NCBI GenBank assembly: GCA_037962975.1
Contig: CM075673.1
Location: 157,748,667-157,812,666, forward strand
Reading direction: 5' to 3'
Origin: Clitoria ternatea
Lineage: Eukaryota; Streptophyta; Magnoliopsida; Fabales; Fabaceae
Length of the DNA stretch: 64,000 nucleotides
Position numbers and translations under genes: made by a program. Position 1 is the first letter of the stretch, and each line of letters opens with the position of its first letter. Positions 1 through 10,646 of this stretch are shown piece after piece. The notes beneath the pieces are model-generated. The model was not told the DNA's origin. It ran no database searches and saw only the letters and a program-made list of their open reading frames with translations.

Positions 1-1020
1 CCTCTCCATGCGTTCTGACCTCGTCTTTTCCTTACCCTTCTGGGTTTGGGGAGATGGTGTTGGTGGCTTTTTCTTTGCAGCCATTGCCTCCAAGTGCATC
101 TCTATGCTCACATACTTTGAGGCTTTTTTCCTGAACTCCTCAAAAGTTGCTGGGGGGCTCTTTGCTAATGAAAGAGCGAAAGCTGATCCTGGCTGCAATG
201 CCTCAATTACGATATGCAGCTTGATAGATTCTGTGAGGTTAGGAACCAGGGCTGCTTCCTTATAAAACCTCTTCAAAAAATCTTTTAAGCCCTCAGTTTC
301 ACTTTGCTTAATCTGAGCCAAGGTATGAGACGTCTTGGGTACGTCTCTGGAGATGACAAAGTGGGTTTCAAAGGCAGCTGCCATTTCCATCCAAGAATCT
401 ATGGATCCAGAAGGCAAGCCTTTAAACCACCCGAGGGCCTCCTCAGACAATGTTCGAGGGAACATTCGGCACATCACGTCTTCATCAGCCCCTAAGTACA
501 TGGCTTCGAACACATAAGCATCAAGGTGCTTAGTTGGGTCAGTTTCACCATTATACTTTCCGATGGAAAGTGGTTGAGTGGTTTGAAGGTGCTTGGGGAT
601 GCTGATGCCCATAAGTCTCTTTGAAAAAGGAACTTTCAGATTGTAAGACAATGGGGGTACTGTTGTTGAATCTCTCTTCCTTCGGGAAGCTGCATCCTCA
701 GAATCGCGAGTTTGTTCTCCCTCCTCAAACGTTGGGATCTTTGAGTACTGAAGAGTGGTGGACTTTTCGCCATCAGTTGTGTGGGGAGTGTTTCGCGTGC
801 GAGACGACTCTTTATCCTCGCTTTGCCTTTTTTCTCTTCGCAATTCAGCGAGTTCCCTCTGAAGTTGTTTGATCAACTCATCGCGAGGATCAGGATCAGA
901 CACAGTTACTATCTTCTTTGAGCTGCCCCCATGAGAATCGAAGTTGAGTTTTCTGAAGGCATTAGGATTGGTTCTGCCTTCAGCTTGATTCTCCATGAAG
1001 TCTTGTGCTTCGCCTTCCAT
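1..1020 (-). CDS. gag: gag polyprotein of gypsy element, N-terminal part
   Basis: A continuous frame of 340 codons runs from an ATG at 1020 on the minus strand to the window edge without a stop. The first ~120 residues are charged and disordered (EGEAQDFMENQAEG near the start, then a RELAELRREKRQ stretch). The following ~170 residues show the retrotransposon gag (capsid) fold signature, including KYNGETDPTKHLDAY, EALGWFKGLPSGS and a SFxDFLKRFY-like segment. The segment near the left edge turns Lys-rich (AAKKKPPTP). Gag packages element RNA in a cytoplasmic particle. No internal stop or frameshift is visible, so this copy may be fairly young. Confidence 0.8.
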   Translation of the reverse strand, partial: MEGEAQDFMENQAEGRTNPNAFRKLNFDSHGGSSKKIVTVSDPDPRDELIKQLQRELAELRREKRQSEDKESSRTRNTPHTTDGEKSTTLQYSKIPTFEEGEQTRDSEDAASRRKRDSTTVPPLSYNLKVPFSKRLMGISIPKHLQTTQPLSIGKYNGETDPTKHLDAYVFEAMYLGADEDVMCRMFPRTLSEEALGWFKGLPSGSIDSWMEMAAAFETHFVISRDVPKTSHTLAQIKQSETEGLKDFLKRFYKEAALVPNLTESIKLHIVIEALQPGSAFALSLAKSPPATFEEFRKKASKYVSIEMHLEAMAAKKKPPTPSPQTQKGKEKTRSERMER

Positions 1021-1085
1021 TGTGGATTACCTGCTCTGTCAAAGGATATGGGAATAACTTTATCGAGTCCCACCGGGCGTGCCAA

Positions 1086-1854
1086 TGATCTGTCCTGGAC
1101 CGGGGTCAAGAGATCCGATCTCAAGCCAGTCACGAATAGTATGTCAATACCGTCTAGTAGACCGGATATATGTGTAACCGATGTAGGTATCCGTTGTCCT
1201 TGAATGAGGAGAGCGGATTGGGCGTTCTGGAGATCCTTCACACCGACCTAACGCGTTGAAGTGGGCGAATGGTGGTGTCACCTGCAAAGATTCTCCGACG
1301 CTCAAGTCAGTGATTATATTCCAAGTAAGGAATGTATTCAGAGAGGAATCAGTCGTAAAAGTGCTGAAGAAGAAGCCCTCTGACTTCAATCATGAAGTTA
1401 GTTCATATACCTGATTGGCTCGATTAACGAGGACTCGTTGGTGGGGAACCACCAACTCCCATTAGCATTATTATATTGCGCACTTACCTGCATGATTGGG
1501 TCAAGTGGCTGTTTTATATTGAGCATAGAGAATGTAGACTAGGATTAGGGAACAAGTTGACCATTCCCGTGAGCAGAATTTGGCTCGTAGTGCAGGGAAT
1601 TATTGATCGATCCCTGTAGCAACAATCCTTGTCTTTTGCACAGTGTCGTGTGTGTTGTCCGGTGTCATGGTGTTATCCTGAACAACCGGTATAGGGAGAA
1701 CGCCTGATACGGAATTACAGTCCGGATGTATACCGATGACACCGGTTACATGTAGATGTCTTATCAAAGACGTTGAAATATGTATAGCAGATCGGATACC
1801 GGTATTGAGACCGAATCATATCATAATTAATGCACAGGTTTACTTCTCCTCACA
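1086..1854 (-). repeat. 5' LTR of the minus-strand gypsy element
   Basis: On the minus strand the block begins TGTGAGGAGAAG and ends GGACAGATCA, the usual TG...CA LTR ends. It is followed at once by TTGGCACGCCCGGTGGGAC, a primer-binding-site-like stretch at the LTR/leader junction. The block is rich in short ACCGGT and CCGGAT words (for example around 1160, 1690-1760 and 1795). The partner LTR is outside the window, so the borders are judged only from end sequence and PBS position and could be off by a few bases. Confidence 0.55.
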
Positions 1855-2627
1855 AATTAGCACTTGAATCAATTAATGTAGTTAGTACTAGTAGCAGATT
1901 TAGATTTTTAAATTGAGATTCTTACATAAGATAAATGAACATTTTATTTATTTGTTCAGAGTTTGTTTATCAAGACAAACAAATAAATGAGTTAGTATTG
2001 ATAAGTTAAGTGATTTAATTAAAATATGTTAGGTGACATTAGTATTTAATGTAAAATGACATAAAATATATATTTAAGCGAGAAATAAAGTAGAAAAAAT
2101 TCTCAATACTTATAAATACCATGTTTATTGTCTTTAATTTGAATTTTAATTGTGTCACTAAAGTTAATTTTTATTTGTTATATTTTAAATTGTATATGAG
2201 TAAACCATAGTTTTCCCATTTGAGATTCGACACAAATGGTAATTAAATTAATTGATTTCATCGTTTGTGTTGAATCTTGAATTGTCCGTTTGGACAGTTT
2301 GGGATGAACAATTTTTTATGCATCATTGCTATGTACAAGTTAGGAGTAATTTTAAAATTTGATCAAGTTTTGGTTAGTTAAATTTTGTATTGTTCTCTGG
2401 GTGCATTTTGATTGTGGTTGAATTTGATGTCACCACTTTCATTTCGTGTACTTAGAGAGTAATGCGAAATGCTGCCAAAATTTTATCAAATTTTAAAATA
2501 ACTCATAAGTTGTATGTAGTTGTGATGTATAGAAAAATGTTCATCCCGAATGGGTAGGACCACCACCTTTGTGAAGAAACTAAGATTCATAGCATCGATA
2601 AATTTACTGGTATTGTAAACAGTGAGT
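1855..2627. other. AT-rich spacer; left part of the CACTA element, terminus not found
   Basis: No ORF of note and no RNA gene is seen. Part of this stretch should be the 5' non-coding end of the CACTA element whose transposase starts at 2628. I could not find a convincing CACTA terminus or the ACCACGGTT-type subterminal repeats that mark the other end, so the left end may have been lost or overwritten by the gypsy insertion ending at 1854. Confidence 0.4.
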
Positions 2628-5600
2628 ATGGATCGAAGTTGGATAACTACATCACGTATAAGTCCACAATATGAGAGTGGAGTTGAAACATTCATAGAGT
2701 ACGTGATACGAAATGCTGAAGAGGTTAATGGAATGTATTTTTTCCCTTGTGTTGAATGCTTAAACATGCACCGGCTAGAATTGGCAGAGGTGCGAGAACA
2801 TCTGTTGTGTGATGGATTTCTTCAAACGTATACGCGATGGATATGGCATGGTGAACATGTTGAAGTGCCAAGTACCAGTTTTCAAACAAAAGACCAAAGC
2901 TTTACGCATGAGGTTGATGACGACATGGATGACCGACTTGAGGATATGATACGTAACGTGGGGGTAGAAAGTTTTAAGAAATCTCACGTATATGTGAGTC
3001 TATGTGAGGATTCTGAGAAGCCGTTGTATCCGAATTGCGCCAATTTCATGAGGTTGTCAGCGGTTTTACGATTATTTAATTTGAAAGCGATAAATGGGTG
3101 GACAGATAAAAGTTTCACTGACTTGCTTAAGTTGTTGAAAGAAATGCTCCCAGTTGGTAACACCTTGCCAAATCGTAACTATGAGGCTAAGAAGGTATTG
3201 TGTCCTATGGGTTTGGAGTATACCAAAATACATGCATGCCCAAATGATTGTGTATTATACTGTGGTCAGTATGAAATGTTGCATCGATGTCCTAGGTGTG
3301 GGGTGTCACGATATAAAAAGAAACAACTTGACTCTGATGAAGTCTGCACTAAAGGGTCTCCTGCGAAGGTGTTGTGGTATCTCCCTATAGTGCCGAGACT
3401 AAAGCGTCTGTTTGCCAATGTAGATGATGCGAAGTTTATGAGATGGCATGCTGATGAAAGGGTTGTTGATGGACAACTTAGGCATCCGGTAGATGCATTG
3501 CAGTGGAAGAAAGTGGATACGATGTTTTCAGATTTTGCTCATAACCCAAGAAATGTTATGCTTGCACTGGCCACTGACGGAATGAACCCGTTTGGGAACC
3601 TGAGCACAAACCACAGTTCGTGACCTGTTTTGTTGTTTGTTTACAACCTGCCGCCATGGTTGTGCATGAAGCGGAAATATGTTATATTATCGATGATGAT
3701 TTCTGGTCCACGACAACCGGGGAACGACATTGATGTATACTTAACTCTGTTAGTTGAAGACCTAAAAATGTTATGGGAAGAGGGAGTTGATGTGTTTGAC
3801 GGGTTTGCAGGCCAAAACTTCAAATTGAGAGCCTTGTTATTCTGCACGATCAATGATTTTCCTGCGTATGGTAACCTCTCGGGCTACAGCGTCAAAGGTC
3901 ATAAAGCATGTCCTGTGTGTGAGGAGGGAACTAGTTCTGATCGACTGCATCATGGAAGGAAAAATGTTTATCTTTGACATCGTAGGTTTCTTACGGCTAA
4001 TCATCCACTTCGTAGGTTAAAGAAGTCATTCAACGGTATACAAGAGTTTGAAGGGCCTCCTCCACCATTGTCGGTTCGTCAAGTATATGAAACAATCAAA
4101 GACGCCAATGTGGTTCTTGGTAAGTTTGAGAAGCAGTCCGCTGTAAAAAAGAACTGGAAGAAAAGGTCAATATTTTTTGATCTGCCATATTGGAAAGAGC
4201 TTGATGTGAGGCACTGTATTGATGTGATGCATGTGGAGAAAAATGTGTGTGACAGTTTGGTTGGAACCCTGTTAAACATACCTGGATAAACTAAGGACGG
4301 CCTGAATTCGTGTCTAGACTTGGAGTTATTAGGTATACGTGAGGAGTTGTACCCACAAGCAAAGGGTAAACGAATATATTTGCCTCTAGCATGTCATACC
4401 TTGTCTAGAAAAGAGAAGCAAAGTTTGTGTGAATCATTGCATGGTGTGAAAGTTCCATCTGGGTACGGTTCCAACATCAAGACTTGTGTTTCCATGAAGG
4501 ATCTAAAGTTAATGGGTTTAAAGTCGCATGATTGTCATATGTTAATGCAACAGTTTCTACCCATTGCCATTCGTGACATTCTCCCTAAAAATGTCAGACA
4601 TGTGATAACAAGGGTGTGTTTGTTTTTCAATGCCATATGTTCCAAAGAAATCACCCACGAGGAGTTAGAAGCATTGGAACAGGAAGGTTTTCTTATACTA
4701 TGTCAGTTGGAAATGCATTTCCCGCCTTCATTCTTTGACATAATGGTACACTTAATCATCCATTTGGTAAGGGAGGTTTGTTTGTGTGGACCAGTGTTCT
4801 TGAGGTGGATGTATCCCGTAGAGCGATATATGAAAATATTGAAAGGCTATATGAAGAACCAACGCTGACCTGAAGCATCAATAGTAGAAAGGTACATTGC
4901 AGAGGAAGCAATTGAGTTCTGCACTGATTATCTGTCACAGGCTGAAACCATTGGCATTCCTAAGACTCGTCATGAAGGGTGATTAGATGGGAAAGGTACC
5001 ATTGGGAAAAGAATTAAAAGCATGTCACGTGATGAAGTCCTCCAAGCACACTTGTATGTTTTGAACAACACAGATGCCGTCCTCCCGTATTTAACGACTC
5101 ATAAAGACATTGTGAAGAGAAACAACCCTAGAATGACTGAAAAGTGGGTGTTGAATGAACACAACAAAATGTTCATGCAGTGGTTCAAAACAAACTTTCT
5201 CAGAGATACATCGGCCCCTGAGACATTACTTCGACTAGCACTAGGTCCTAACTTTGATGTAATCACCTATTGTGGGTATGGCATAAATAACTATTCATCC
5301 TATACAAGGGCGCAGGATGACAAGAGTACGGTGCAGAATAGTGGAGTTATGGTTGTGGCCGAATTAATGCATTTCTCCACTTCAAAGGACAATAACCCTA
5401 TCATGGCTGAGTTATGTTATTTTGGTGTCATTGAAGATATATGGGAAGTCGACTATGGTCGTTTCACTATTCCTGTGTTTAAATGTAAATGGGTTGATAG
5501 TAAGAACGGTGTCAAGACAGATGAATTTGGATTTACATTGGTAGACCTAAATAAGGTAGGTCACAAGGAGGAGCCTTTCATCATGGCAGCTCAAGTGAAG

Positions 5601-5801
5601 TAAGTTTTTTACATTGTTGACCCGTCTGATAAAAGATGGTCTGTTGTTGCCCAAGGTAGACACAACATTGGAGATCCAACTCTTGATGTCCTAGACATAC
5701 CTTGTCTAACAACATGTACGCCGTCTGGGAATGTGGAAGATCATATATATGATATAGTGGCGACTCGTCATGATCACCAGGAAGGTCTGTGGGAAACATA
5801 G
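2628..5801 (+). pseudogene. TNP2-type CACTA transposase, six premature stops in one frame
   Basis: From the ATG at 2628 (MDRSW start, usual for this family) to a TAG at 5799-5801 the same reading frame holds for 1,058 codons. Domain order fits the family: an N-terminal transposase-associated domain (about residues 1-75, Trp and Cys rich), a Transposase_21 core (about 330-470, with NDFPAYGNLSGYSVKGHKAC), a DUF4218-like region (about 617-745) and a DUF4216-like region (about 920-1005). Stops interrupt it at 3621, 3975, 4287, 4866, 4980 and 5601, but no frameshift is needed anywhere. By family expectation they replace Trp, Gly, Lys, Arg, Arg and Gln codons. The protein would cut and join the element ends. 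This copy cannot make it. Confidence 0.9.
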
Positions 5802-5961
5802 GGTATGTATTGTATGTATTATTTGTATGTCAAGCTTGTGTATCATTGATTGTATGTATTGTTCATTAATAAAAAAGAAACATGTATTTATTATTTAATT
5901 TGTATATGTAATGTGTTTATTATACTTACTATGGTTTTTTTGCTTCTTTAAATAGATACTT

Positions 5962-8900
5962 ATGGCTGACCAGGGTCCATCAGCGAGATCTGACTCCCAG
6001 GATACAAATTCCTTAAGTAAGAGGAGTCGAGGTGTTACCCGGATGTCCAATGTTGCACTTAGGTGCCATCAGGGTCAGAGGACCCATGTTGACATTGATA
6101 TTTGCACGGGGAAGACTTCGGGACCTAACGCCGCCAAGTTTCAGAGTTACTTGGGTGTTTTGGCAAGGTCGAAGGTGTCCATCATTATCCCTGATTGGGA
6201 TAGTGTTGAGGAGGTCATGAAGAATGCTATTTGGGCTGATATTCTTGTAAGTACTTTAACTGCACATTTGGTTTTTACTTGTATTACAATTTGATATGCA
6301 TACTAAACTCAACCTTGTTTATTTGACACTTGTAGGATGCTTGGGATATTCCTGCAGTCGATACACTGCGTAGGAAGATAATGTCTGAGATCGCTGAACG
6401 ATGGAGGTCATTCAAGACGTTTCTGACTTCCACGTATGCATGCTTGTTATATATTAAGTGTTTAAATTTGTCCTGTCCTAAAAATGTCAGTTTCTTATTT
6501 CAACTATTTTGAATTTTAAGTATGTCTTCGGGAAGAAGCAGGGCAAGTTTCCCAGAGACTCATACACATTTATAGATCACCAGACTTGGGATTCGTTTGT
6601 TGTATCAAGGCAGACGGACGACTTTATGGTTAATACCTTATACTTTTAATGTTTTGGAATTATTTTCATGCAAGTATATATAAGGTATAAATGTATTTGA
6701 ATTGTTTTTGTTGCAGGCTAAACGCATGAAAGCACATGGAATTCGTGTGAAAAATGACTACCCTCATAGGTTGTCATGTGGGGGTTACCGACTGTTGGAG
6801 GATCGGATGTTGGAGGAGAAAGCCAGTCAACGCCAGAGAAGCCACCCTGACACCACTATTGTGGATCCCCCCTCCCCACCCGTACGCCATGACAAATGGA
6901 AGCGTGCCAGGACGAGGAAGAGTGGTTAGTACACTTCATCTCATGCTGAGGAGGTTGCCCAACGAATTGTAAGTACAAGCTTCTTATCAGGTTTAATGAT
7001 ACTTGAATTGTCCATCTGGGTACTAAGTACACTAATCACTGGGGTTTGATTGCAGGATTCCTTGGTGGAGCAGTCGACCCAAGGGTCTTTTGTGTCACAC
7101 GGTAGGGATGATATCCTGACCACCGCCATTGGCCAACCGGAGCACCCTGGATGAGTCCGTGCAGCTGGTCACGGTCATGGTATGTTTATACTCCCAACTG
7201 GTTACATTCTTTATATTAACATTCTGTTTCTAATTGTTCTTTCTCCGCAGGCCTTCGAACTTATTTTGGGCGTCCCGCTGCCTCCTCCCAGTCAATCTCT
7301 AATTTGGAGAAGACCTTTGAGGAGAAGGTTGCTGCAGCGAAGGCAGAGGCTAAGGAGGAGATGCAGAGGCTGCTTCAAGAGGAGATGGCACGGTTTCGGA
7401 GTGAGATGATGGCGTCATTCAGTCAACAACATCAACCTACACCCCCGATGGTGGACCCACAGGTTATATTGTACATCATTTAATTGAATTACTTATGGTT
7501 TGCTATCATTATTTCTTGAATAACTTCAAAATGTTGTGTAAATATGCAGATTAGGCAGGTCAGTACAAAGGGGTTGTGTGCTGCACCTGACGGTGATGAT
7601 GACGACGTAAATCTTGGAGACTGCCGTCAGTGTGACCTCTTTGTTGATGGAATGGAAGAGCCAGTTGCCATTGGTTCAGTGTATAACCTAGGCCCTTTGG
7701 TTCACCATCAAGCAATGCCTGATGGTGTGTCAAGGGTTTCGGTTATACAGGTCCTCGACGCGGAGGTAGCTGTGCCTATTCCAACTCCTGAGGTACAACT
7801 GGTCGGGCAAGCTGTAGGACACTTCCTTATGTGGCCGACTAGACTTTTGTCAGATTCGGGTCCCCAGGTATGCTCATTAAACTATCATCAATTCTATATT
7901 AACTTATGGTTCAAATAATCCAAAATTGCTTCTAATTTTTTAACTATTTTAGCAGGGTGTTGGCCCAGCAAGGCCGGCAAAGCCCCCCTTGAGCCGATGG
8001 AGCAACTATGGGCTTTATCGGCTGAGTTACGCGACGACGTCGTCGAGATCCCATGGGATGAATCCATTTTTGGTCGCCCAAGTACCTTGCCAGTGTACGT
8101 TGCATGGCCTGACCTGTGTGAGGTCCTGATGGGGAGGACGATGTTGAACATTTCTGTGATTCAATGTTGGGAGCTGTAAGTATAATGTTTTTTGTTCAAT
8201 GATTGTGTGAATTAAAATGTTATTTTCACTAACTAAACATGTGTAAATTTTCTTAGGTTTCTATATAGACTTTGCATAGAGAGGGGTGTCCATGACACTT
8301 ATGGTTTCCTAGAGCCCTCTCTAATATAAGTTCGCGGGAACAGCAAGGCAGATATTCAGGCATACATCCAGAATTGGATGGATGCCTCGAAAAGGACTGT
8401 GTACCTTGCGCCATTTCATAGAGAGTAAGAGTCTTCTACTAAATACATAGTTAGTGTTGTTAATTTAATCATTTTGGTGTTATTACTAATCAATGTTCAT
8501 TACAGACTTCACTAGCAACTGCTAGTTATTTTCCCTAAGGATGGGATTGTTGCATGCTTCTGTTCCTTGCATGGGAACCCTGGTGTGGACTACATGAAAA
8601 TACTCAACGCGTAAGCTGCTTTCAAAACTTAGACAACTTTACATATTTAATTAAGTCATTCTATTAACTGAACTGGTGTTTTATCCTATCACAAGGCTTT
8701 TAATGGGTACTGTCGACTATAGGGCGGAGTGGGTAAGAAAAAACTACAGTGGGTCTTCCCAAAAGTAAGTAATTTTAATTAACAAGCATTACTTTTAAAG
8801 TTACCTCAATTAGTAACAAAAATAATAACCAATTATGATTTCAATGTGTGGTACCTTGTAGTCTTATTGGTAGGATGGTAGCTTTGAGTGCGGGTATTTC

Positions 8901-9147
8901 GTCATGAAGACGATGCTCACCATTGTCCAATCCGATATAGTAGATGGATGGACAACTGTAAGTTTTCACTTCCTACATTTCTAATTTGGTTTTCATATAC
9001 TACTTATCAATTATTTGCTTGCTACTTAACAATGTCTCTTCTTTGCAGCACTTTCAAGACTCCTCAACATTCCCAGAAAAATATGTTAACGAAATCAGAA
9101 ACCATTGGGCCACCAGCTTTCTTCAAGTAAAGGATGGACTTAAGTAG
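5962..9147 (+). pseudogene. CACTA second gene: Transposase_24-like N-part plus Ulp1/C48-like C-part, broken
   Basis: This multi-exon gene lies 160 bp downstream of TNP2. Exon 1 is 5962-6246 (95 codons, ends at gtaagt) and exon 2 starts at 6336. The first part reads DAWDIPAVDTLRRKI and GKFPRDSYTFIDHQTWDS, typical of plant Ptta/En-Spm Transposase_24 proteins. A coiled-coil stretch (EKVAAAKAEAKEEMQRLL) follows near 7310-7390, then a conserved region (7544-7868). The C-terminal exons (8250-9147) read like a Ulp1/C48 cysteine-protease fold: His at 8510-8512, CSLHGNPGVD, and FECGYFVMKTM with the nucleophile-like Cys. Premature stops sit at 7152 (TGA), 8327 (TAA) and 8513 (TAG). The splice junction near 6433/6520 also looks damaged. 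Exon borders after exon 2 are approximate. Confidence 0.75.
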
Positions 9148-9532
9148 TGTCTTTGTTGTTTATTATTCTTAGTTATAGGATTTATTTCTATTAGTGTAGC
9201 TTTAGGATTATCATATTGTGTATTTTTGTACCATATTTGTTGTTTTATATAGTTTTATTGAAATTTATTATTTTTCATCTCTTATTTTATATATTGGGCT
9301 GTCTGGTTCTCTGCTTACAGGTTTGGGTAATGAATAAAACGAATCCTACATTAAAAAGAAAAAAAAACTTTTAACCACGGTTGTAACCATAACCGTGGTA
9401 AAAAGTCCCACTTTTTATCACGGTTCGGGAATAACCGTGGTAACAGGTCCCACTTTTTATCACGGTTTTGGAATAACCGTGGTAAAAGGTCCAACTTTTT
9501 ATCACGGTTATGGAATAACTGTAAAATAAATA

Positions 9533-9578
9533 AAGTAGTAATTAATGCAAAAATAGCTAATTGGAAAGCAATAGTCAT
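9533..9578 (-). pseudogene. psbZ: psbZ (ycf9) N-terminal fragment
   Basis: The minus-strand frame from the ATG at 9578 reads MTIAFQLAIFALITT, matching the start of the photosystem II protein PsbZ. Similarity ends after about 15 codons, where the frame runs into CACTA repeat sequence (HNRDKK repeats in the frame are translated AACCGTGAT repeats). It is nuclear-located debris with no functional product expected. Confidence 0.8.
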
Positions 9579-9937
9579 GTTTTTTAGAATCCTCCAATTT
9601 ACCAATATACCATTACCAATATACCATTTGATTCCTCAACCCCTTGATCTCTTTGTTGGCAATTAAAATATAACAAAACACATTATGAGGAGTTTATCAT
9701 GAATCCATTGATTTTCTATGACTTATTACCATCCCTTTGCATGGATCGAGGCTTGTTTTTTTTTTACTTCACAAAAAGGCATGCTGGATTATTCATTTAT
9801 CTATGCATACATATACAGAGAACTAGATGAATATATTCACACCAAATTTCTTTACCATAGATAAATAATAAAGGGATATCAATTCATATGGCTATGTTCT
9901 ATCCAGTGGAATAAACATAAAATAGAAATTAGCTTTT

Positions 9938-9965
9938 GGAGAGATGGCTGAGTGGTTGATAGCCC
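9938..9965 (+). pseudogene. trnS-UGA: plastid trnS-UGA 5' fragment
   Basis: The 28 bases begin GGAGAGATGGCTGAGTGG and cover the acceptor 5' strand, D-arm and the start of the anticodon stem of plastid tRNA-Ser(UGA). The sequence then breaks into the CACTA repeat (TTATCACGG). The anticodon, T-arm and 3' acceptor strand are absent, so this is not a tRNA gene. Confidence 0.8.
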
Positions 9966-10247
9966 TTATCACGGTTCCTGGAATAACCATGGTTAAAAGC
10001 CCATTTTTTATCACGGTTCCTGGAATAACTGTGGTTAAAAACCCCCTCTTTAATGACAGTTATTTAGAACCGTGGTTATAGGTCATTTTTTACCACGATT
10101 CAAAACCGTGGTTAAAAGTCCATATCTATAACCACGCTGGGAACAACCACGGTTGTAGAACCGTGGTTAAAAGTCATTTTTAACCATGGTAAAAAGCCTA
10201 AAATCCACTAGTGTGTGTCCTATATAGGCTTTTAGTGCATATTTCCA

Positions 10248-10410
10248 ACACTAGATTCCAGACTTTGTTCTTGTCAAATTGTTAAAGCTCTTTCCTATAG
10301 CTTTGATCCATGATTCATTAGTGATTGCTTCATTTATGCTCTTTGGTTCAATTTGGGATATGAGTCCCTTCATGGAGTTGTTGTTTCTGAAGGTGGATGG
10401 ATCTATAAGT
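10248..10410 (-). pseudogene. Ty1/copia pol fragment
   Basis: On the minus strand this reads STFRNNNSMKGLISQIEP, then KSINEAITNESWIKA and, after a one-base shift, QFDKNKVWNL. This is the conserved lead-in to a copia reverse transcriptase (SQIEPK...WxxAMxEELxQFxxNxVW). It is a short decayed scrap wedged between the CACTA end at 10213 and the Helitron helicase remnant. No LTR is visible. Confidence 0.7.
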
Positions 10411-10646
10411 TTTGATACCTTCTATAGCTTCTTTGAAGATCTGATCTCTTAGATGATGAGTCATGAACTTCCAGCTTATAGGCTAATCTGATTGATCAAT
10501 ACTATTGAAGAATTAAATTAATTATTTAGGATGAAGCTCCTATGGTGAAGAAGCAATGCGTTAAGGCTCTAGATAGAAGTCTTCATGACATTCTAAGGTT
10601 TGACAATCTAAACAATTTAAGTCTCCCATTTAGTGGAAAAACTATT

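Larger units (their letters stand above)
1..1854 (-). mobile_element. Ty3/gypsy LTR retrotransposon, 5' end (runs off left edge)
   Basis: Reading right to left on the minus strand there is an LTR (1854 to 1086), a primer-binding-like stretch directly inside it, a short leader, then a gag frame that stays open to the window edge. The order LTR, PBS, gag fixes the orientation. The rest of the element (protease, RT, integrase, 3' LTR) lies outside the window. The gag resembles Tat/Ogre-type gypsy gags by eye. The lineage is an inference, since no RT or integrase is visible. Confidence 0.75.
9530..9965. other. Plastid-derived insert (psbZ to trnS-UGA region) inside the CACTA end
   Basis: Between the two repeat clusters is about 435 bp that reads as chloroplast DNA. 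The first 15 codons of psbZ run on the minus strand from 9578, preceded by a GGAGGATTC leader. After about 360 bp of AT-rich spacer comes the exact 5' part of plastid trnS-UGA on the plus strand from 9938. In land-plant plastomes psbZ and trnS-UGA are neighbours in this divergent arrangement at a similar distance. Both ends switch abruptly into ATCACGGTT repeats, so the fragment was taken up by the transposon. Confidence 0.8.
2600..10213 (+). mobile_element. CACTA (En/Spm-type) DNA transposon, degenerate
   Basis: Two consecutive same-strand genes typical of plant CACTA elements are present: a TNP2-type transposase pseudogene (2628-5801) and a Transposase_24/Ulp1-type pseudogene (5962-9147). 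They are followed by a zone of ACCACGGTT/AACCGTGGT subterminal repeats ending in TAGTG at 10209-10213, the complement of a CACTA end. The left boundary given here is approximate because no matching CACTA terminus was recognised upstream of 2628. It remains possible that 9365-10213 is a separate non-autonomous CACTA derivative lying beside the coding element. Confidence 0.7.
9365..10213 (+). repeat. CACTA 3' subterminal repeat zone with TAGTG end
   Basis: About a dozen copies of ATCACGGTT or AACCGTGGT lie in both orientations, flanked by AAAAAGTCCCAC-like spacers. The left cluster (9370-9510) repeats with a step of about 42-43 bp (ACCGTGG at 9391, 9434 and 9476) and the right cluster occupies 9966-10195. 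The final bases before 10213 read CACTAGTG. Such repeats are the usual binding sites of CACTA accessory transposases. Between the clusters lies unrelated plastid-derived DNA, annotated separately. Confidence 0.75.

Noticed and set aside
2150..2165. Left CACTA terminus at TCACTAAAG
   Set aside because: No subterminal repeats or inverted match to the right end accompany it; CACTA words occur by chance.
9938..10010. A functional tRNA-Ser gene
   Set aside because: Only the 5' 28 bases match trnS-UGA; the anticodon, T-arm and 3' acceptor strand are missing.
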